64,000 nt of DNA from Rossellomorea marisflavi. GTDB lineage: Bacteria > Bacillota > Bacilli > Bacillales > Bacillaceae_B. Where the stretch lies: positions 1,034,001 through 1,098,000 of the forward strand of contig NZ_CP047095.1 of the NCBI RefSeq assembly GCF_009806575.1, in the 5' to 3' direction. This document shows positions 7,788 through 16,087 of the stretch, piece by piece. The first letter of the stretch is position 1. Every line of letters starts with the position of its first letter. The translations under genes and the position numbers were made by a program. The notes below the pieces were generated by a model that was not told the DNA's origin, ran no database searches, and saw only the letters and a list, made by a program, of their open reading frames with translations.

Positions 7788-9731
7788 TCAAAGGGATTCC
7801 CGGATGATGCGGCGGGAGTAGAGGGTGGAGAGGACGCCGAATGCCGAGTAGAGGACGGTGTAGAGTCCCATGACGATCAGGAGTGGCGTCCAGAGTTCGC
7901 TGCCGAACCAGAACCAGCCGGATTTGACGGCGAAGTAGCTGTGCAGGAGGCCGACGGCGAGCGGGATCCCGAAGTTGAACAGCTGCTTGAAGCGGATGCC
8001 TTTCTGCAGGTCATGTCGTGAATAGCCGAGCTTGCGGAGGATCGTGTAGTTCGGACGTTCCTCTTCGCTTTCATCCATCTGTTTGAAGTAAAGGATGCAG
8101 CCTGATGTGATGAGGAAGGTGAGTCCGAGGAATCCGACGATGAACACGGAGATCCCCATATTGGCTTTTTGGTACTCGATGTAGATCGGACGGGAATCAG
8201 ACAGGTTTTCTTCTTTTCCGAACAGGCTCACGTACAGATCGTTCGCTTTCTCCAGTTGACGGTCATCCTTGATGTTGACGCCCAGATTGGCATTGGATGT
8301 ACCCTGAAGCCCGGGATCCAGATGTTCCTTCATCGTTTGAAAGACGGTATCGTTCACGATCACCACCGGGAATCCGCCACCTGTGAATTTCCAGGAAATA
8401 TAGTGATCATCCTTCGTTTTGATCAGATCAAGCGGCTGCTTCGTATCTTTGTTCTGGAGGACGATTTCCCCTTTCTCCTTCATCGGCATGAAGTTCTTCA
8501 GCATATCACTGTACCCCGTCAGGATCGCTTCATCCTCGTTAAGGTTCAACCCGGCATCATCTGCAGAGATGACGGCCATTTGCGCTTTGCTTAGATCCAT
8601 GGCGATCCCGTCCACTTTACCGGACACGATGCCTTCCAGATCGACCGCCACCTGAAGCACGTCGATGCGGTTTTCGCTGTAATCGATGCGATGGTCACCA
8701 AGGGCTTTCTCGAATTGATTCAACCCGTCCTCCTGGAGGAAGGTGAAATCATCCGGGAGCTGCTTCTCGGCAGACGCCTCGGTTGAATAGTACGAAATGT
8801 ATGTGAGGGACAGGAGTCCGATGGCCAGTGCCGAGACGGTCGTGATGATCGTCAGGAGCATGGAATTCGTCTTCATGCGGAACATGATGGAGGACAAGGA
8901 CAGGACTTCCCGCACGTTCAGATACCCTTTTCGCTGCTTGCGGATCACGTTGAACACAAAGCTCACAGACCCTTTATAGAAGAAATACGTCCCGATGATG
9001 ACCGAACCGAGGATGAACATCATGGCACCCATCAGTTCGATCGTCGACGTGAAATCCCCGCCGAACAGCTTCGTTGATACAAAGTACCCCGACGATACCA
9101 GGCCAAGGCCGAGGATACCCATCAGGATCTCCCACACGGATTGCTTCTTCACATTCATTTCAGAAGCAGATTTGACTTTGAACAGGCTCAAAATGCTCTG
9201 TTTCTTGATGAAGGCGGCATTGATGAGCAGGATCAACAGGAAGATCACAGAGAAGACGATGAGGGTCCGCTCCATGGCGGCCATGGAGAAATGAAGCTTT
9301 GCGACAGCCGTGATCCCGACTGCCTTGAAGAGGATCGACGTAATCAGCTTCGAAAAGGCAAATCCCACGCCGATTCCGAGCACGGTGGCCACGGCATACA
9401 GCAGGAAGTTCTCCGCGCTCAATAGGAACACGATCCGCTTCTTCGACATCCCGATCAACTGTAGTAACCCAATTTCCTTGCTGCGTTGTTTGATGAAGAT
9501 CGCATTCGCATAGATAAGGAAGACGCCGATGATGGCGATCAGCATGAAGGACGCCACCTGGATGGCGGCCCCTCCCTTGATCGACCCGTTCGTCGCATCC
9601 ATGGACGGATCATACTGCAGGGTGACAAAGGCAAAGAACAGCGACACCCCGAAGGTCAGGGCAAAAATATAAAGATAGTAGTTTTTGAGATTCTTCTTGA
9701 GATTCTTTCCGATAAGAGAGTACATGTTCAC
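7788..9731 (-). CDS. BceB-type ABC transporter permease (FtsX domain), orphan
   Basis: 647 residues from GTG 9731, chosen because AGGAGG sits 7 nt upstream; the longer frame would start inside the promoter. It has ten predicted membrane segments, two FtsX domains and a roughly 200-residue extracellular domain between segments 7 and 8 (from SYYSTEAS to KANMGISVF). This layout is diagnostic of BceB permeases, which remove or sense cell-wall-targeting peptide antibiotics. BceB normally follows a BceA ATPase and a BceRS pair; none of these is here. The promoter carries a TNACA-N4-TGT type site (9823-9840), so an unlinked BceR-like regulator may control it. Confidence 0.85.
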   Translation of the reverse strand: MNMYSLIGKNLKKNLKNYYLYIFALTFGVSLFFAFVTLQYDPSMDATNGSIKGGAAIQVASFMLIAIIGVFLIYANAIFIKQRSKEIGLLQLIGMSKKRIVFLLSAENFLLYAVATVLGIGVGFAFSKLITSILFKAVGITAVAKLHFSMAAMERTLIVFSVIFLLILLINAAFIKKQSILSLFKVKSASEMNVKKQSVWEILMGILGLGLVSSGYFVSTKLFGGDFTSTIELMGAMMFILGSVIIGTYFFYKGSVSFVFNVIRKQRKGYLNVREVLSLSSIMFRMKTNSMLLTIITTVSALAIGLLSLTYISYYSTEASAEKQLPDDFTFLQEDGLNQFEKALGDHRIDYSENRIDVLQVAVDLEGIVSGKVDGIAMDLSKAQMAVISADDAGLNLNEDEAILTGYSDMLKNFMPMKEKGEIVLQNKDTKQPLDLIKTKDDHYISWKFTGGGFPVVIVNDTVFQTMKEHLDPGLQGTSNANLGVNIKDDRQLEKANDLYVSLFGKEENLSDSRPIYIEYQKANMGISVFIVGFLGLTFLITSGCILYFKQMDESEEERPNYTILRKLGYSRHDLQKGIRFKQLFNFGIPLAVGLLHSYFAVKSGWFWFGSELWTPLLIVMGLYTVLYSAFGVLSTLYSRRIIRESL

Positions 9732-9764
9732 GATGATTCCTCCTGATTCGTTGTTGGTATTTCC

Positions 9765-9770
9765 CATTAT
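9765..9770 (-). promoter_or_regulatory. -10 element of the BceB-like gene
   Basis: TATAAT on the minus strand 34 nt before the GTG start. No good -35 hexamer is visible at 17 nt, as expected of an activator-dependent promoter. Confidence 0.5.
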
Positions 9771-9822
9771 AGGGAGGAGTCAGGCGGGAATCGTTTCATT
9801 CGGCGAACAAAATGGGGGATGG

Positions 9823-9840
9823 TGTGACATTGTTGTCACA
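9823..9840. promoter_or_regulatory. BceR-like inverted repeat
   Basis: TGTGACA-TTGT-TGTCACA is a perfect 7-bp inverted repeat with a 4-nt spacer. It agrees with the TNACA-N4-TGTAA pattern described for BceR-type regulators, except for C in place of A near the end. It lies about 53 bp upstream of the -10 box of the BceB-like gene. Confidence 0.6.
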
Positions 9841-9850
9841 TGGGTAAGGA

Positions 9851-9881
9851 AAGAAAAAAGATGCGGGGACTCACCGCGCAT
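9851..9881 (-). terminator. Terminator after the DUF2812 gene
   Basis: On the minus strand ATGCGCGG pairs with CCCCGCAT and is followed by CTTTTTTC. It directly adjoins the DUF2812 stop codon. Confidence 0.7.
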
Positions 9882-10471
9882 CAAGCTTCCTTGAACAACT
9901 CATACTTTTTATACGCTCTGTAATAACTGCCGATGAACAAAATCACCATGATCCCAGGCAATGCTTTCAACAGGGCGAACGGTGTTTCAAAAATGAACGC
10001 TTTCCAAAATAGTGAGCCTTCCATGCGCCATAGACCGTCGTGGTAAAGGCTGTAGTCCTGATTGAAAAAATACATGGCCACGATGCAAAACATGGTGATC
10101 CCTAACCAAAAGGAGTAGCCCATCAACCGCTGATAGTATTTAGCCAGGGACTCGCGGTCGGAGAAAAGCTCATCGTGACCGTCCGCTTCTTTCTGCCAAT
10201 ACCGGATTCCGACTAACTTAGAACCATCGATGCTGCTCCAGCCGAAATCTTCATACATGTCCGTATACTCGAGGTGTTTTTCCTTTTTCATCCGGTCACG
10301 GTAATCCAATCGCATCACATGTTTTTTGTCCGTTTCCTCGAACGTATAGACACCCAGCGAACTGATTTTGGTGCAGCGGAATCCTTTCGCCAGCTGCTCA
10401 TTCAGCCACTTTTCTTCTTTTTCGATATCAAAAAAGATCCTAAGCTTTTTCAACCGATCCACTTCCTTCAT
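9881..10471 (-). CDS. DUF2812 membrane protein, PadR partner
   Basis: 196 residues. The first 120 residues carry the DUF2812 pattern (FFDIEKEEKWLNEQLAKGF, YEDFGWSS, GIRYWQ). Two membrane segments follow (about 118-137 and 160-180). Genes of this family almost always stand directly behind a PadR repressor, as here, where the reading frames overlap by 32 nt. The ribosome site is weak, which fits translational coupling. Biochemical role unknown; a membrane stress or envelope function under PadR control is the usual guess. Confidence 0.85.
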   Translation of the reverse strand: MKEVDRLKKLRIFFDIEKEEKWLNEQLAKGFRCTKISSLGVYTFEETDKKHVMRLDYRDRMKKEKHLEYTDMYEDFGWSSIDGSKLVGIRYWQKEADGHDELFSDRESLAKYYQRLMGYSFWLGITMFCIVAMYFFNQDYSLYHDGLWRMEGSLFWKAFIFETPFALLKALPGIMVILFIGSYYRAYKKYELFKEA

Positions 10472-10757
10472 ATAAGGATAAAATATGCTGCAATCGTTCT
10501 TTTTCTACATTTAAAACGGCATTTCCGTCATACGTGATCTGATAGACCTTCCTCCGGCCTTCTTCCCCGACCGGTTCGATCCAGCCGTGCTTATTCAGAT
10601 TTTCAACGGCGCCGTACAGGGTACCCGCTGCGAGCACGACCGCGCCATCACTCATTTCTTCGATCTTCTGCATGACAGCATAGCCATGCAGGGGCTCGCG
10701 CAGTGCGAGCAGGATATAGTGCATCGTTTCTGACAGGGGTAATAATTTATGCTTCAT
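10440..10757 (-). CDS. PadR family transcriptional repressor
   Basis: 105 residues. It has the winged-helix of PadR family regulators: LHGYAVMQKIEEMSDG, then the hallmark GTLYGAVENLNKHGWI, then the wing EEGRRKVYQITYDG. PadR proteins bind inverted repeats in their own promoter and are released by phenolic or antibiotic ligands. Three AGTTCAACT-like boxes lie in the promoter at 10775-10822. It is the first gene of a two-gene operon with DUF2812. Confidence 0.9.
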   Translation of the reverse strand: MKHKLLPLSETMHYILLALREPLHGYAVMQKIEEMSDGAVVLAAGTLYGAVENLNKHGWIEPVGEEGRRKVYQITYDGNAVLNVEKERLQHILSLYEGSGSVEKA

Positions 10758-10774
10758 CGTCTCATCCTTTATTC

Positions 10775-10822
10775 AGTTCGACTATATAGTTCAACTTACT
10801 AAAAAGATAATACAGTTCAACT
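10775..10822 (-). promoter_or_regulatory. padR promoter with three candidate operator boxes
   Basis: Boxes AGTTCGACT (10775), AGTTCAACT (10788) and AGTTCAACT (10814) are spaced 13 and 26 nt apart; the third is the palindrome CAGTTGAACTG on the minus strand. The boxes bracket a possible -10 (TTATCT) with TTGACT as -35 near 10830. This is the pattern expected for autoregulation. Confidence 0.5.
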
Positions 10823-10852
10823 GAATAGTCAATGCCTTATTTCCAAATTCAT

Positions 10853-10891
10853 CAAAAAAGCCGGTTTCCCTTTTGGAGGGTACCGACCTTT
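10853..10891 (-). terminator. Minus-strand terminator with no intact gene upstream
   Basis: On the minus strand GTCGGTACCC pairs with GGGAAACCGGC (one bulge), followed by TTTTTT. The only coding trace upstream of it is the remnant ending at 11004. Confidence 0.55.
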
Positions 10892-11003
10892 ACCGAATTG
10901 CGGACTCTAAACGATAAAACAAATGTGCGACTATTTCATTTAACATGAGCAACTACTATATGAGTGAAAAGTTGTGATCCAAGCACGCTAATGACAAACG
11001 TGT

Positions 11004-11075
11004 TCACCCGGCTTCCATCATATTAATGATCAGGACAATTCCGGCAATGCCTGACATAATCCCCAGAAAATTCGA
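11004..11075 (-). pseudogene. Possible C-terminal remnant of an SMR-family transporter
   Basis: In one minus-strand frame the sequence reads FLGIMSGIAGIVLIINMME before a stop. This resembles the last membrane helix of small multidrug resistance proteins (LGI...GIAGIV). Upstream codons contain stops, so only a fragment is left. The orphan terminator at 10853-10891 stands where the terminator of such a gene would be. The match is short and could be chance. Confidence 0.3.
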
Positions 11076-11295
11076 AGGCTATTAGTATTTCCATATGTCA
11101 AAATGCATCTGTGTTTGCATCTTCCTCATGTTCTTTTCAATATCCATAAATGTCTATATAAACCTTATTCAACCTGGCCTTTCACTAAATTTTTGTAAAC
11201 GTATTCACAAACCGGCATCTCACCCGATACAAAAATAACAGACTTTTTTACAACTATAGTTGGATTTTTATTCCAGAGAATGGGAGCGTGGCAGG

Positions 11296-13002
11296 ATGCT
11301 GAAGAATGTGAGGGTGAGCAGGAAGATTGCGGTGTTGATTGTGTGTGCGCTGGTATTCATTTGTGTGGTGGGGGCAACGGGGTATATCTATATGAAAGGG
11401 ATGGCGGCCAATACGGCTGAAATGTATGATAAGCGACTGAAATCGATTCAGCAGATGATGGAGGTTGAGATCCATAACCGCACGGTAGATGCCATGGCCA
11501 TGGAGTTGATGGTATCTGAGGGTCCGGAACGAGTAGCCTTTTTAGAAAAGGAAATCGAGAAGACGCTGAGTGATAATGAGGCGATCATTTCGTCCTATCG
11601 TCAAAACCGCACCGAATACACGATGGGAAAGATCCGTGCGTATGAAGAACTTGTTACATCGTATAAAGAAGAACTGAAGGCTGCAACGGATCTGGCATCC
11701 CGTTCGGATAGCAATGCACAGGCGTACCGGATCCTCATTGACCGGGTCCAGCCGTACCGGACGGAAATCGGCCTGATCATCGATGAATTGACCTCCCACA
11801 ATGAAAAAGAGGCTGCCAACCTTCAAAAGGCCAACGAATCCTATTTCAAACAAGCAACGGTCATCCAGACGACGGCAGTCGCATTGTCTGCTTTACTCTG
11901 CCTGCTTCTCGGCATCGCCATCGTCCGCCTGATCGTCGGTCCGATCAAAGAGATGCAGGGGCTGATGAGACGGGCGGCCGATGGAGATCTGACCGTGGAA
12001 AGCACCTACCGCTCGAAGGATGAAATCGGGTCTCTCGGGACCTCATTCAATCACATGGTCGCCGGCATCAAGTCGGTGATTGCCCACATCAAAGAAAGCT
12101 CGGAGCTGCTTGCCGCTTCATCTGAGGAGATGCTTGCCAGTACGGATCATACAACAGAAGCGACAGAACACATCGTCCGGAATATCCAGGATCTCGCCCA
12201 GGGGACCACACATCAGGGACGGATCATCGGAGCGATGTCCGAAAGCATTGGGGAGATGTCCGCCGGTGCCCAGCAGATCGCCGTAAGCTCACAGCAGGCA
12301 GCCGCCACTTCCTCTGAAGCATCACGCCAGGCAAAAGACGGGAATGAAGCCATCTCAAGCGTCGTCGCCCAGATGAAAAAGATCGAGGAGAGCATGACGC
12401 ACCTGTCAACGAACACGGCCAAACTCGAGGAGCGCTCCTCCAAGATCGGTGAAATCACGACCATCATCACGGGCATCGCCTCCCAGACGAACCTCCTCTC
12501 CTTGAACGCCGCCATTGAAGCTGCCCGGGCCGGTGAACATGGACGCGGATTTGCCGTCGTCGCATCGGAAGTGGGCAAGCTTGCGGAGCAGTCGGCCCGT
12601 TCGGCAAAGGAAATTGAACAACTCATCACGACCATACAGGAAGAAACCACCTCCATGACGAATCTTATGGAAGAGGCAACATCCAACGTCACGACAGGAA
12701 AACAGGTGGTCTCGGCAGCCGGGGAAGCCTTCACCACCATCACCACCTCCGCACAGGAAGTGCTTGCACAAATCCAGGAAGTATCGGCCTCATCCGGCCA
12801 GATGTCCGCGAGTACCGAACAGCTCGTAGGCGGCATAACAGGAATCGATGACCACGCCAAACTCACCACCGAAGGCACCCAAAACGTCTCCGCCGCCACC
12901 GAAGAACAGCTCGCCACCATGGAGGAGATCTCAGCCACCACTGCATCACTCGCCACCATGGCCGACGACCTCCAAAAGCTCGTCAGCCGTTTCACAGTCT
13001 AG
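11296..13002 (+). CDS. Methyl-accepting chemotaxis protein
   Basis: 568 residues from ATG 11296 (GGGAG 9 nt upstream); an in-frame TTG 12 codons earlier lacks a ribosome site. Membrane segment 1 (about 10-32), a helical 4HB-type ligand domain (to about 190), membrane segment 2 (about 192-212) and a HAMP domain ([18 protein letters not shown]) lead into a long coiled-coil signalling domain. The hairpin tip is the conserved [24 protein letters not shown], split here as two motifs joined at SLNAA. It relays chemoeffector binding to CheA/CheW. The ligand is unknown. The last 45 codons are strongly C-biased and run straight into a repeat hairpin. No other chemotaxis gene is nearby. Confidence 0.93.
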   Translation: MLKNVRVSRKIAVLIVCALVFICVVGATGYIYMKGMAANTAEMYDKRLKSIQQMMEVEIHNRTVDAMAMELMVSEGPERVAFLEKEIEKTLSDNEAIISSYRQNRTEYTMGKIRAYEELVTSYKEELKAATDLASRSDSNAQAYRILIDRVQPYRTEIGLIIDELTSHNEKEAANLQKANESYFKQATVIQTTAVALSALLCLLLGIAIVRLIVGPIKEMQGLMRRAADGDLTVESTYRSKDEIGSLGTSFNHMVAGIKSVIAHIKESSELLAASSEEMLASTDHTTEATEHIVRNIQDLAQGTTHQGRIIGAMSESIGEMSAGAQQIAVSSQQAAATSSEASRQAKDGNEAISSVVAQMKKIEESMTHLSTNTAKLEERSSKIGEITTIITGIASQTNLLSLNAAIEAARAGEHGRGFAVVASEVGKLAEQSARSAKEIEQLITTIQEETTSMTNLMEEATSNVTTGKQVVSAAGEAFTTITTSAQEVLAQIQEVSASSGQMSASTEQLVGGITGIDDHAKLTTEGTQNVSAATEEQLATMEEISATTASLATMADDLQKLVSRFTV

Positions 13003-13003
13003 C

Positions 13004-13042
13004 GCACGGGTGGCGTACGGGGACCGTCCCCATGCGCCACTC
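13004..13042. repeat. REP-like hairpin after the chemoreceptor gene
   Basis: GTGGCG (13010-13015) and GGGGAC (13019-13024) pair with GTCCCC (13026-13031) and CGCCAC (13035-13040), preceded by GCGCACGGG. Same family as 4791-4912. It starts two bases after the stop codon and could help termination, although no T run follows. Confidence 0.65.
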
Positions 13043-13067
13043 ACCATTTCAAAAAAGGAGAGGACAT

Positions 13068-13805
13068 ATGACCGAATACAGAGGTTCGACCGTTTATGAT
13101 AATGAAGCGTTTTTTGATCAGTACACGAAGCGAAGGGGTAGGCGCGACAGTCCGAATAATGCCATCGAAGGACCGGTGATGGTGGAGCTGATGGGGGATT
13201 ATGAGGATGCCCGGATCCTGGACCTCGGCTCCGGTGACGGGGCGTTCGGGACGGCACTCCTTGAAGGGGGAGCTGGCTCCTATACCGGGGTGGACGGATC
13301 GAGCCAGATGGTGGAGGCGGCAAGGGCATCCCTTGCCGGTCACCCCCAGGCGACAATCCTTCATGAAACCCTGGAGACCTATGCATTCCCTGAAGCAAGC
13401 TTCGACCTGGTCACTTCCCGTTTTGTGCTTCACTACATAGAAGACATCGAGAGCATCTTCAGGAGCATCCACTTGACGCTGACACCCGGCGGGCGCTTCA
13501 TTTTCAGCCTTCAGCATCCCCTCACCACGTCCTCTTTCGCCAGCAAGGAGAACGGAGAACGTCGCGGAAGCTGGATCGTGGATGATTATTTCCGTACAGG
13601 TGAACGGAAGGAACCTTGGATCGATCAGACCGTGGTGAAATATCACCGCACGACTGAGCAGTATTTCACGGCGCTGACCGAAGCGGGATTCCGCGTGGAT
13701 ACCCTTCGGGAAGGTCATCCACAGCGGGAGCATTTCTCGAGCGATGAGGAATATGAGCGACGTTTGAGGATCCCCGTCGTGTTGCTTTTCTCGTGTGAAA
13801 AATAA
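13068..13805 (+). CDS. Class I SAM-dependent methyltransferase
   Basis: 245 residues from ATG 13068 (AAAGGAGAGGACAT upstream); a longer frame begins inside the repeat hairpin and is rejected. Motif I is ILDLGSGDGAFG, motif II YTGVDGSSQMVEAA, motif IV FDLVTSRFVLHYI and post-motif LTPGGRFIFSLQHP. It belongs to the Methyltransf_11/25 type of small-molecule methyltransferases. Substrate is not predictable. A bidirectional terminator separates it from the convergent OsmC gene. Confidence 0.85.
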   Translation: MTEYRGSTVYDNEAFFDQYTKRRGRRDSPNNAIEGPVMVELMGDYEDARILDLGSGDGAFGTALLEGGAGSYTGVDGSSQMVEAARASLAGHPQATILHETLETYAFPEASFDLVTSRFVLHYIEDIESIFRSIHLTLTPGGRFIFSLQHPLTTSSFASKENGERRGSWIVDDYFRTGERKEPWIDQTVVKYHRTTEQYFTALTEAGFRVDTLREGHPQREHFSSDEEYERRLRIPVVLLFSCEK

Positions 13806-13810
13806 TCATG

Positions 13811-13847
13811 AAAAAAGATTGCCGTCCCTTCAGGCAATCTTTTTTTT
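13811..13847. terminator. Bidirectional terminator (methyltransferase / OsmC)
   Basis: AGATTGCC (13816-13823) pairs with GGCAATCT (13833-13840). The stem is flanked by an A run and a T run, so it serves both convergent genes. Confidence 0.85.
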
Positions 13848-13855
13848 CGTTCGGG

Positions 13856-14266
13856 CTATTTTTCTTGTGAAGGATGTTTCTCATCAATGAGGTGGATCTT
13901 GAACGTAATCTCCATAGAAGAAATGACCGATTGAATCATGCTGCAGTTAGTCAAAACGAGCTGTGAAATACGCTCTGCCTGCTTTTCCGTCAGGCTATGG
14001 TCAGTTTGAACGCATGCAGTGAAATGGATCTCTTCGATCCGGTTCGCTTCTTCCGGATTTCTCACGTAGTCCGCCAGAATTTCCATATGGGCAACATCCA
14101 TCCGCTTTTTCGTTAAGATGGTGCGAAGCAATGTCCCGCTGCATCCTGCCAGGGAAGAGATGAATAATTGAAACGGGCGATATCCTTCCTCTTCATTGGT
14201 CGATACGGAAAGATCCCCGAAGGTGGTACCGGTTGTGACGGAGTCTTCATGAATGGTGAACTTCAT
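13856..14266 (-). CDS. OsmC family protein
   Basis: 136 residues from ATG 14266 with AAAGGGG upstream. It has the OsmC/Ohr fold pattern: an N-terminal strand pair, then FQLFISSLAGCSGTLLRTIL with the first peroxidatic-type Cys, and a second Cys in LVLTNCSMIQSVI. Two-cysteine OsmC proteins reduce organic peroxides; some relatives with this sequence type (YhfA group) are uncharacterised. It is monocistronic, with a TATAAT near 14312 on the minus strand. Confidence 0.85.
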   Translation of the reverse strand: MKFTIHEDSVTTGTTFGDLSVSTNEEEGYRPFQLFISSLAGCSGTLLRTILTKKRMDVAHMEILADYVRNPEEANRIEEIHFTACVQTDHSLTEKQAERISQLVLTNCSMIQSVISSMEITFKIHLIDEKHPSQEK

Positions 14267-14350
14267 GGATCGCACCCCTTTCGTAGAGATATAAGTGATA
14301 TACCCTTGTGAGTATTATATCAAAACGTTTAGTAAGAAATACAGAAGTGT

Positions 14351-14379
14351 CATGAGGGATCGTCCTCATGATTTTTTTC
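14351..14379 (+). terminator. Plus-strand terminator ahead of the lipoprotein array
   Basis: CATGAGG (14351-14357) pairs with CCTCATG (14364-14370), followed by seven T residues. No plus-strand gene lies between the methyltransferase terminator (13847) and this hairpin. It may end a short leader or small RNA, or be an attenuator. Confidence 0.6.
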
Positions 14380-14416
14380 TTTAAATGTAATAAAAAGGAT
14401 TCGCTGCGTGGAAAAT

Positions 14417-14446
14417 GGGTAAATCAAAATGAGCAATTGGAATCAT
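14417..14446 (+). promoter_or_regulatory. Conserved leader box GGGTAAATCAAA, copy A
   Basis: GGGTAAATCAAAATGAGCAA resembles copy B at 16030 (three differences over about 22 nt). GGGTAA fits a SigB-type -10, but the -35 region (GGATTC) is poor. Its main value is as evidence that array units were duplicated with their upstream regions. Confidence 0.4.
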
Positions 14447-14508
14447 TATGGAAAAACATGAGTGCTGTGATCGGACACATATGTGGAAAAGGAAAGGTGA
14501 TGGATGGA

Positions 14509-15159
14509 ATGAAAAGGATACTGATGATCGTGTTCGTTGCAATCATGCTGAGCGGATGCTCGCTGACGAAACTTGGAAAGGTGTTTCCGTCCAGTTCCCC
14601 GTCAGAGGAAACGGGCGGGGAGGAGACAGCCCAAGAAAAGTCTGATGAGCCATCGAATTTAGATAAAGCCAATGCACTTGTGGAAGAAGCGAATAAGAAG
14701 CTGGATGAGATCGAACGGGGAGATGAACCGGTCAAAGGGGAAGGCGAACTGCTGCTTTTCATTGAACAGGAAGTGTTTCCGATCGGCCAGCGGGAAGCGG
14801 CTGTAGAGGAAAGATTGTATGAGGCACTGTCCGCTTTCGAAATGGATGGGGACAAAGAGGCAGCGTATGAGACGGTGGACTGGGCCATGAAGGAATACGA
14901 ATCCATCCTTGAGGATGCGAAAAATGTCCGGACCTACATGGATGAACAGGAACCGCTCAAGGAAGAATTGATCCATGGCGTGATGCTCTTCCAGGAATAC
15001 CTCAGGATGATCAGGGATGCCATCGATGATCCTTCCGAGTGGACCGGAGCGAACATCATGGGCGCGGAATATGATGCATCCGTGAAAAAGTACCATAGCA
15101 TGGTCACAGAGCTCAGCGAGAAGTATGGCATCAACTATCAGGTCGGACAGCCTGAATAA
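14509..15159 (+). CDS. Paralogous lipoprotein 1 of the array
   Basis: 216 residues. Signal peptide MKRILMIVFVAIMLSGC with lipobox LSGC; ATG 14500 is an alternative start. A low-complexity linker rich in S, E and G (about 25-60) leads to a helical domain. The domain has two halves seen in its neighbours: an FIEQEVFPIGQREAAVEERL segment and a C-terminal YHSMVTELSEKYGINYQVG. No enzyme motif is visible. Lipoprotein anchoring plus linker suggests a domain held off the membrane in the wall zone. It is the first of five related genes in the same orientation. Confidence 0.8.
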   Translation: MKRILMIVFVAIMLSGCSLTKLGKVFPSSSPSEETGGEETAQEKSDEPSNLDKANALVEEANKKLDEIERGDEPVKGEGELLLFIEQEVFPIGQREAAVEERLYEALSAFEMDGDKEAAYETVDWAMKEYESILEDAKNVRTYMDEQEPLKEELIHGVMLFQEYLRMIRDAIDDPSEWTGANIMGAEYDASVKKYHSMVTELSEKYGINYQVGQPE

Positions 15160-15244
15160 AGAGATAAGTAGGAGAAAGTCCAAGAGGAAAGGGCTTACTC
15201 CCCTTAAAGATCCAAAAGACGAAACAGGATGGGTGGTCACTGGA

Positions 15245-15871
15245 ATGAAGAGATTACTAGTTTTCGTGCTGCTTCCCTTTTTACTGAGTGGATGCAGCCT
15301 GATGAAGTTGGAAAAGATCAATTCGTCAAACACAGAGGCGGAGGATGCAGAAGCGGTTGCAACCGATGAAGAATCAACGGAAGATAAAGGGAACGACCAG
15401 GATCAGAAGACGGAAGGCAATCAGGCAGCCAAGGATGAATCTTCCAAGAACGGAAGCATGACCCCGGCAGACGAATTCACCCGATTCATAGAAGAGGATA
15501 TGAGTGACATTTCAGTCATGGAATATAACATACAAGTCAGTCTGTCCCAAGCCCAAAGGGAACCTGCCGAGGATAAGGATCAGGCGATGAAGGATGCGTT
15601 GGAAAGGGCCATCGCAGGATATGAGCAGCTCTCGATGAAGATGGAGGCCATCGAAGTGGAATCGGATGAGCTGGTCAAGCTGAAGCAAGAGGCGCTTGAG
15701 GGATTCAGCATCTATCAGGAGTATCTCATTCTCAACAGGGAATTGATCGATGACCCATCAAAAGACGAGGAGATGATGGCAAAGAACCTTGAATATCAAC
15801 GGGCAAAAGGAACCTACCAGTCTCATCTTGAGGATCTTGCCGATGAGTATGGGTATTCGTTTGAACAATGA
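15245..15871 (+). CDS. Paralogous lipoprotein 2 of the array
   Basis: 208 residues. Leader MKRLLVFVLLPFLLSGC with lipobox LSGC. An acidic linker rich in E, D and K (about 25-75) precedes the helical domain, which opens with FTRFIEEDMSDISVMEYNIQ and ends with LADEYGYSFEQ. It starts 85 nt after gene 1 with no terminator between, so it is probably co-transcribed. The in-frame open region back to 15125 overlaps gene 1 and lacks a leader, so it was not used. It is clearly homologous to its neighbours; function unknown. Confidence 0.8.
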   Translation: MKRLLVFVLLPFLLSGCSLMKLEKINSSNTEAEDAEAVATDEESTEDKGNDQDQKTEGNQAAKDESSKNGSMTPADEFTRFIEEDMSDISVMEYNIQVSLSQAQREPAEDKDQAMKDALERAIAGYEQLSMKMEAIEVESDELVKLKQEALEGFSIYQEYLILNRELIDDPSKDEEMMAKNLEYQRAKGTYQSHLEDLADEYGYSFEQ

Positions 15872-16010
15872 TGTTTAATTGAAAAGCAGTGCGGTTGGCG
15901 ATCCAGACGATCCCAAGCTTTCAGGTTCCCACATGTCGACACGACCGCAAGTCTTATTTTATTACCAGGAATCCAGACCAAAAGTCATCGGCAAAAAGTT
16001 ACAAAAATAG

Positions 16011-16059
16011 GGTTATCCTCTCAAAATATGGGTAAATCAAAGTGAACAATTGCCAATAT
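16011..16059 (+). promoter_or_regulatory. Candidate SigB-type promoter and leader box, copy B
   Basis: GGTTAT (16011-16016), a 13-nt spacer and GGGTAA (16030-16035) fit the general-stress sigma-B pattern GTTTAA-N13-GGGTAT loosely. The -10 is embedded in GGGTAAATCAAAGTGAACAA, the same box as copy A at 14417. Confidence 0.4.
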
Positions 16060-16087
16060 GATGGAAGAACCTGTCGAGGTGTGGAGT

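Larger units (their letters stand above)
10758..11295. other. Gene-free stretch between padR and the chemoreceptor gene
   Basis: Holds the padR promoter and operator boxes, a minus-strand terminator (10853-10891) and a degraded minus-strand coding remnant near 11004-11075. Nothing else could be assigned, apart from AT-rich sequence before the chemoreceptor. No convincing SigD promoter was found. Confidence 0.5.

Noticed and set aside
11180..11235. SigD promoter for the chemoreceptor
   Set aside because: CCGATA is present at 11224, but the nearest TAAA is 23 nt away rather than 15-16.
12213..12995. 260-residue minus-strand frame opposite the chemoreceptor
   Set aside because: Low-complexity Ser/Ala composition copied from the coiled-coil codons of the real gene.
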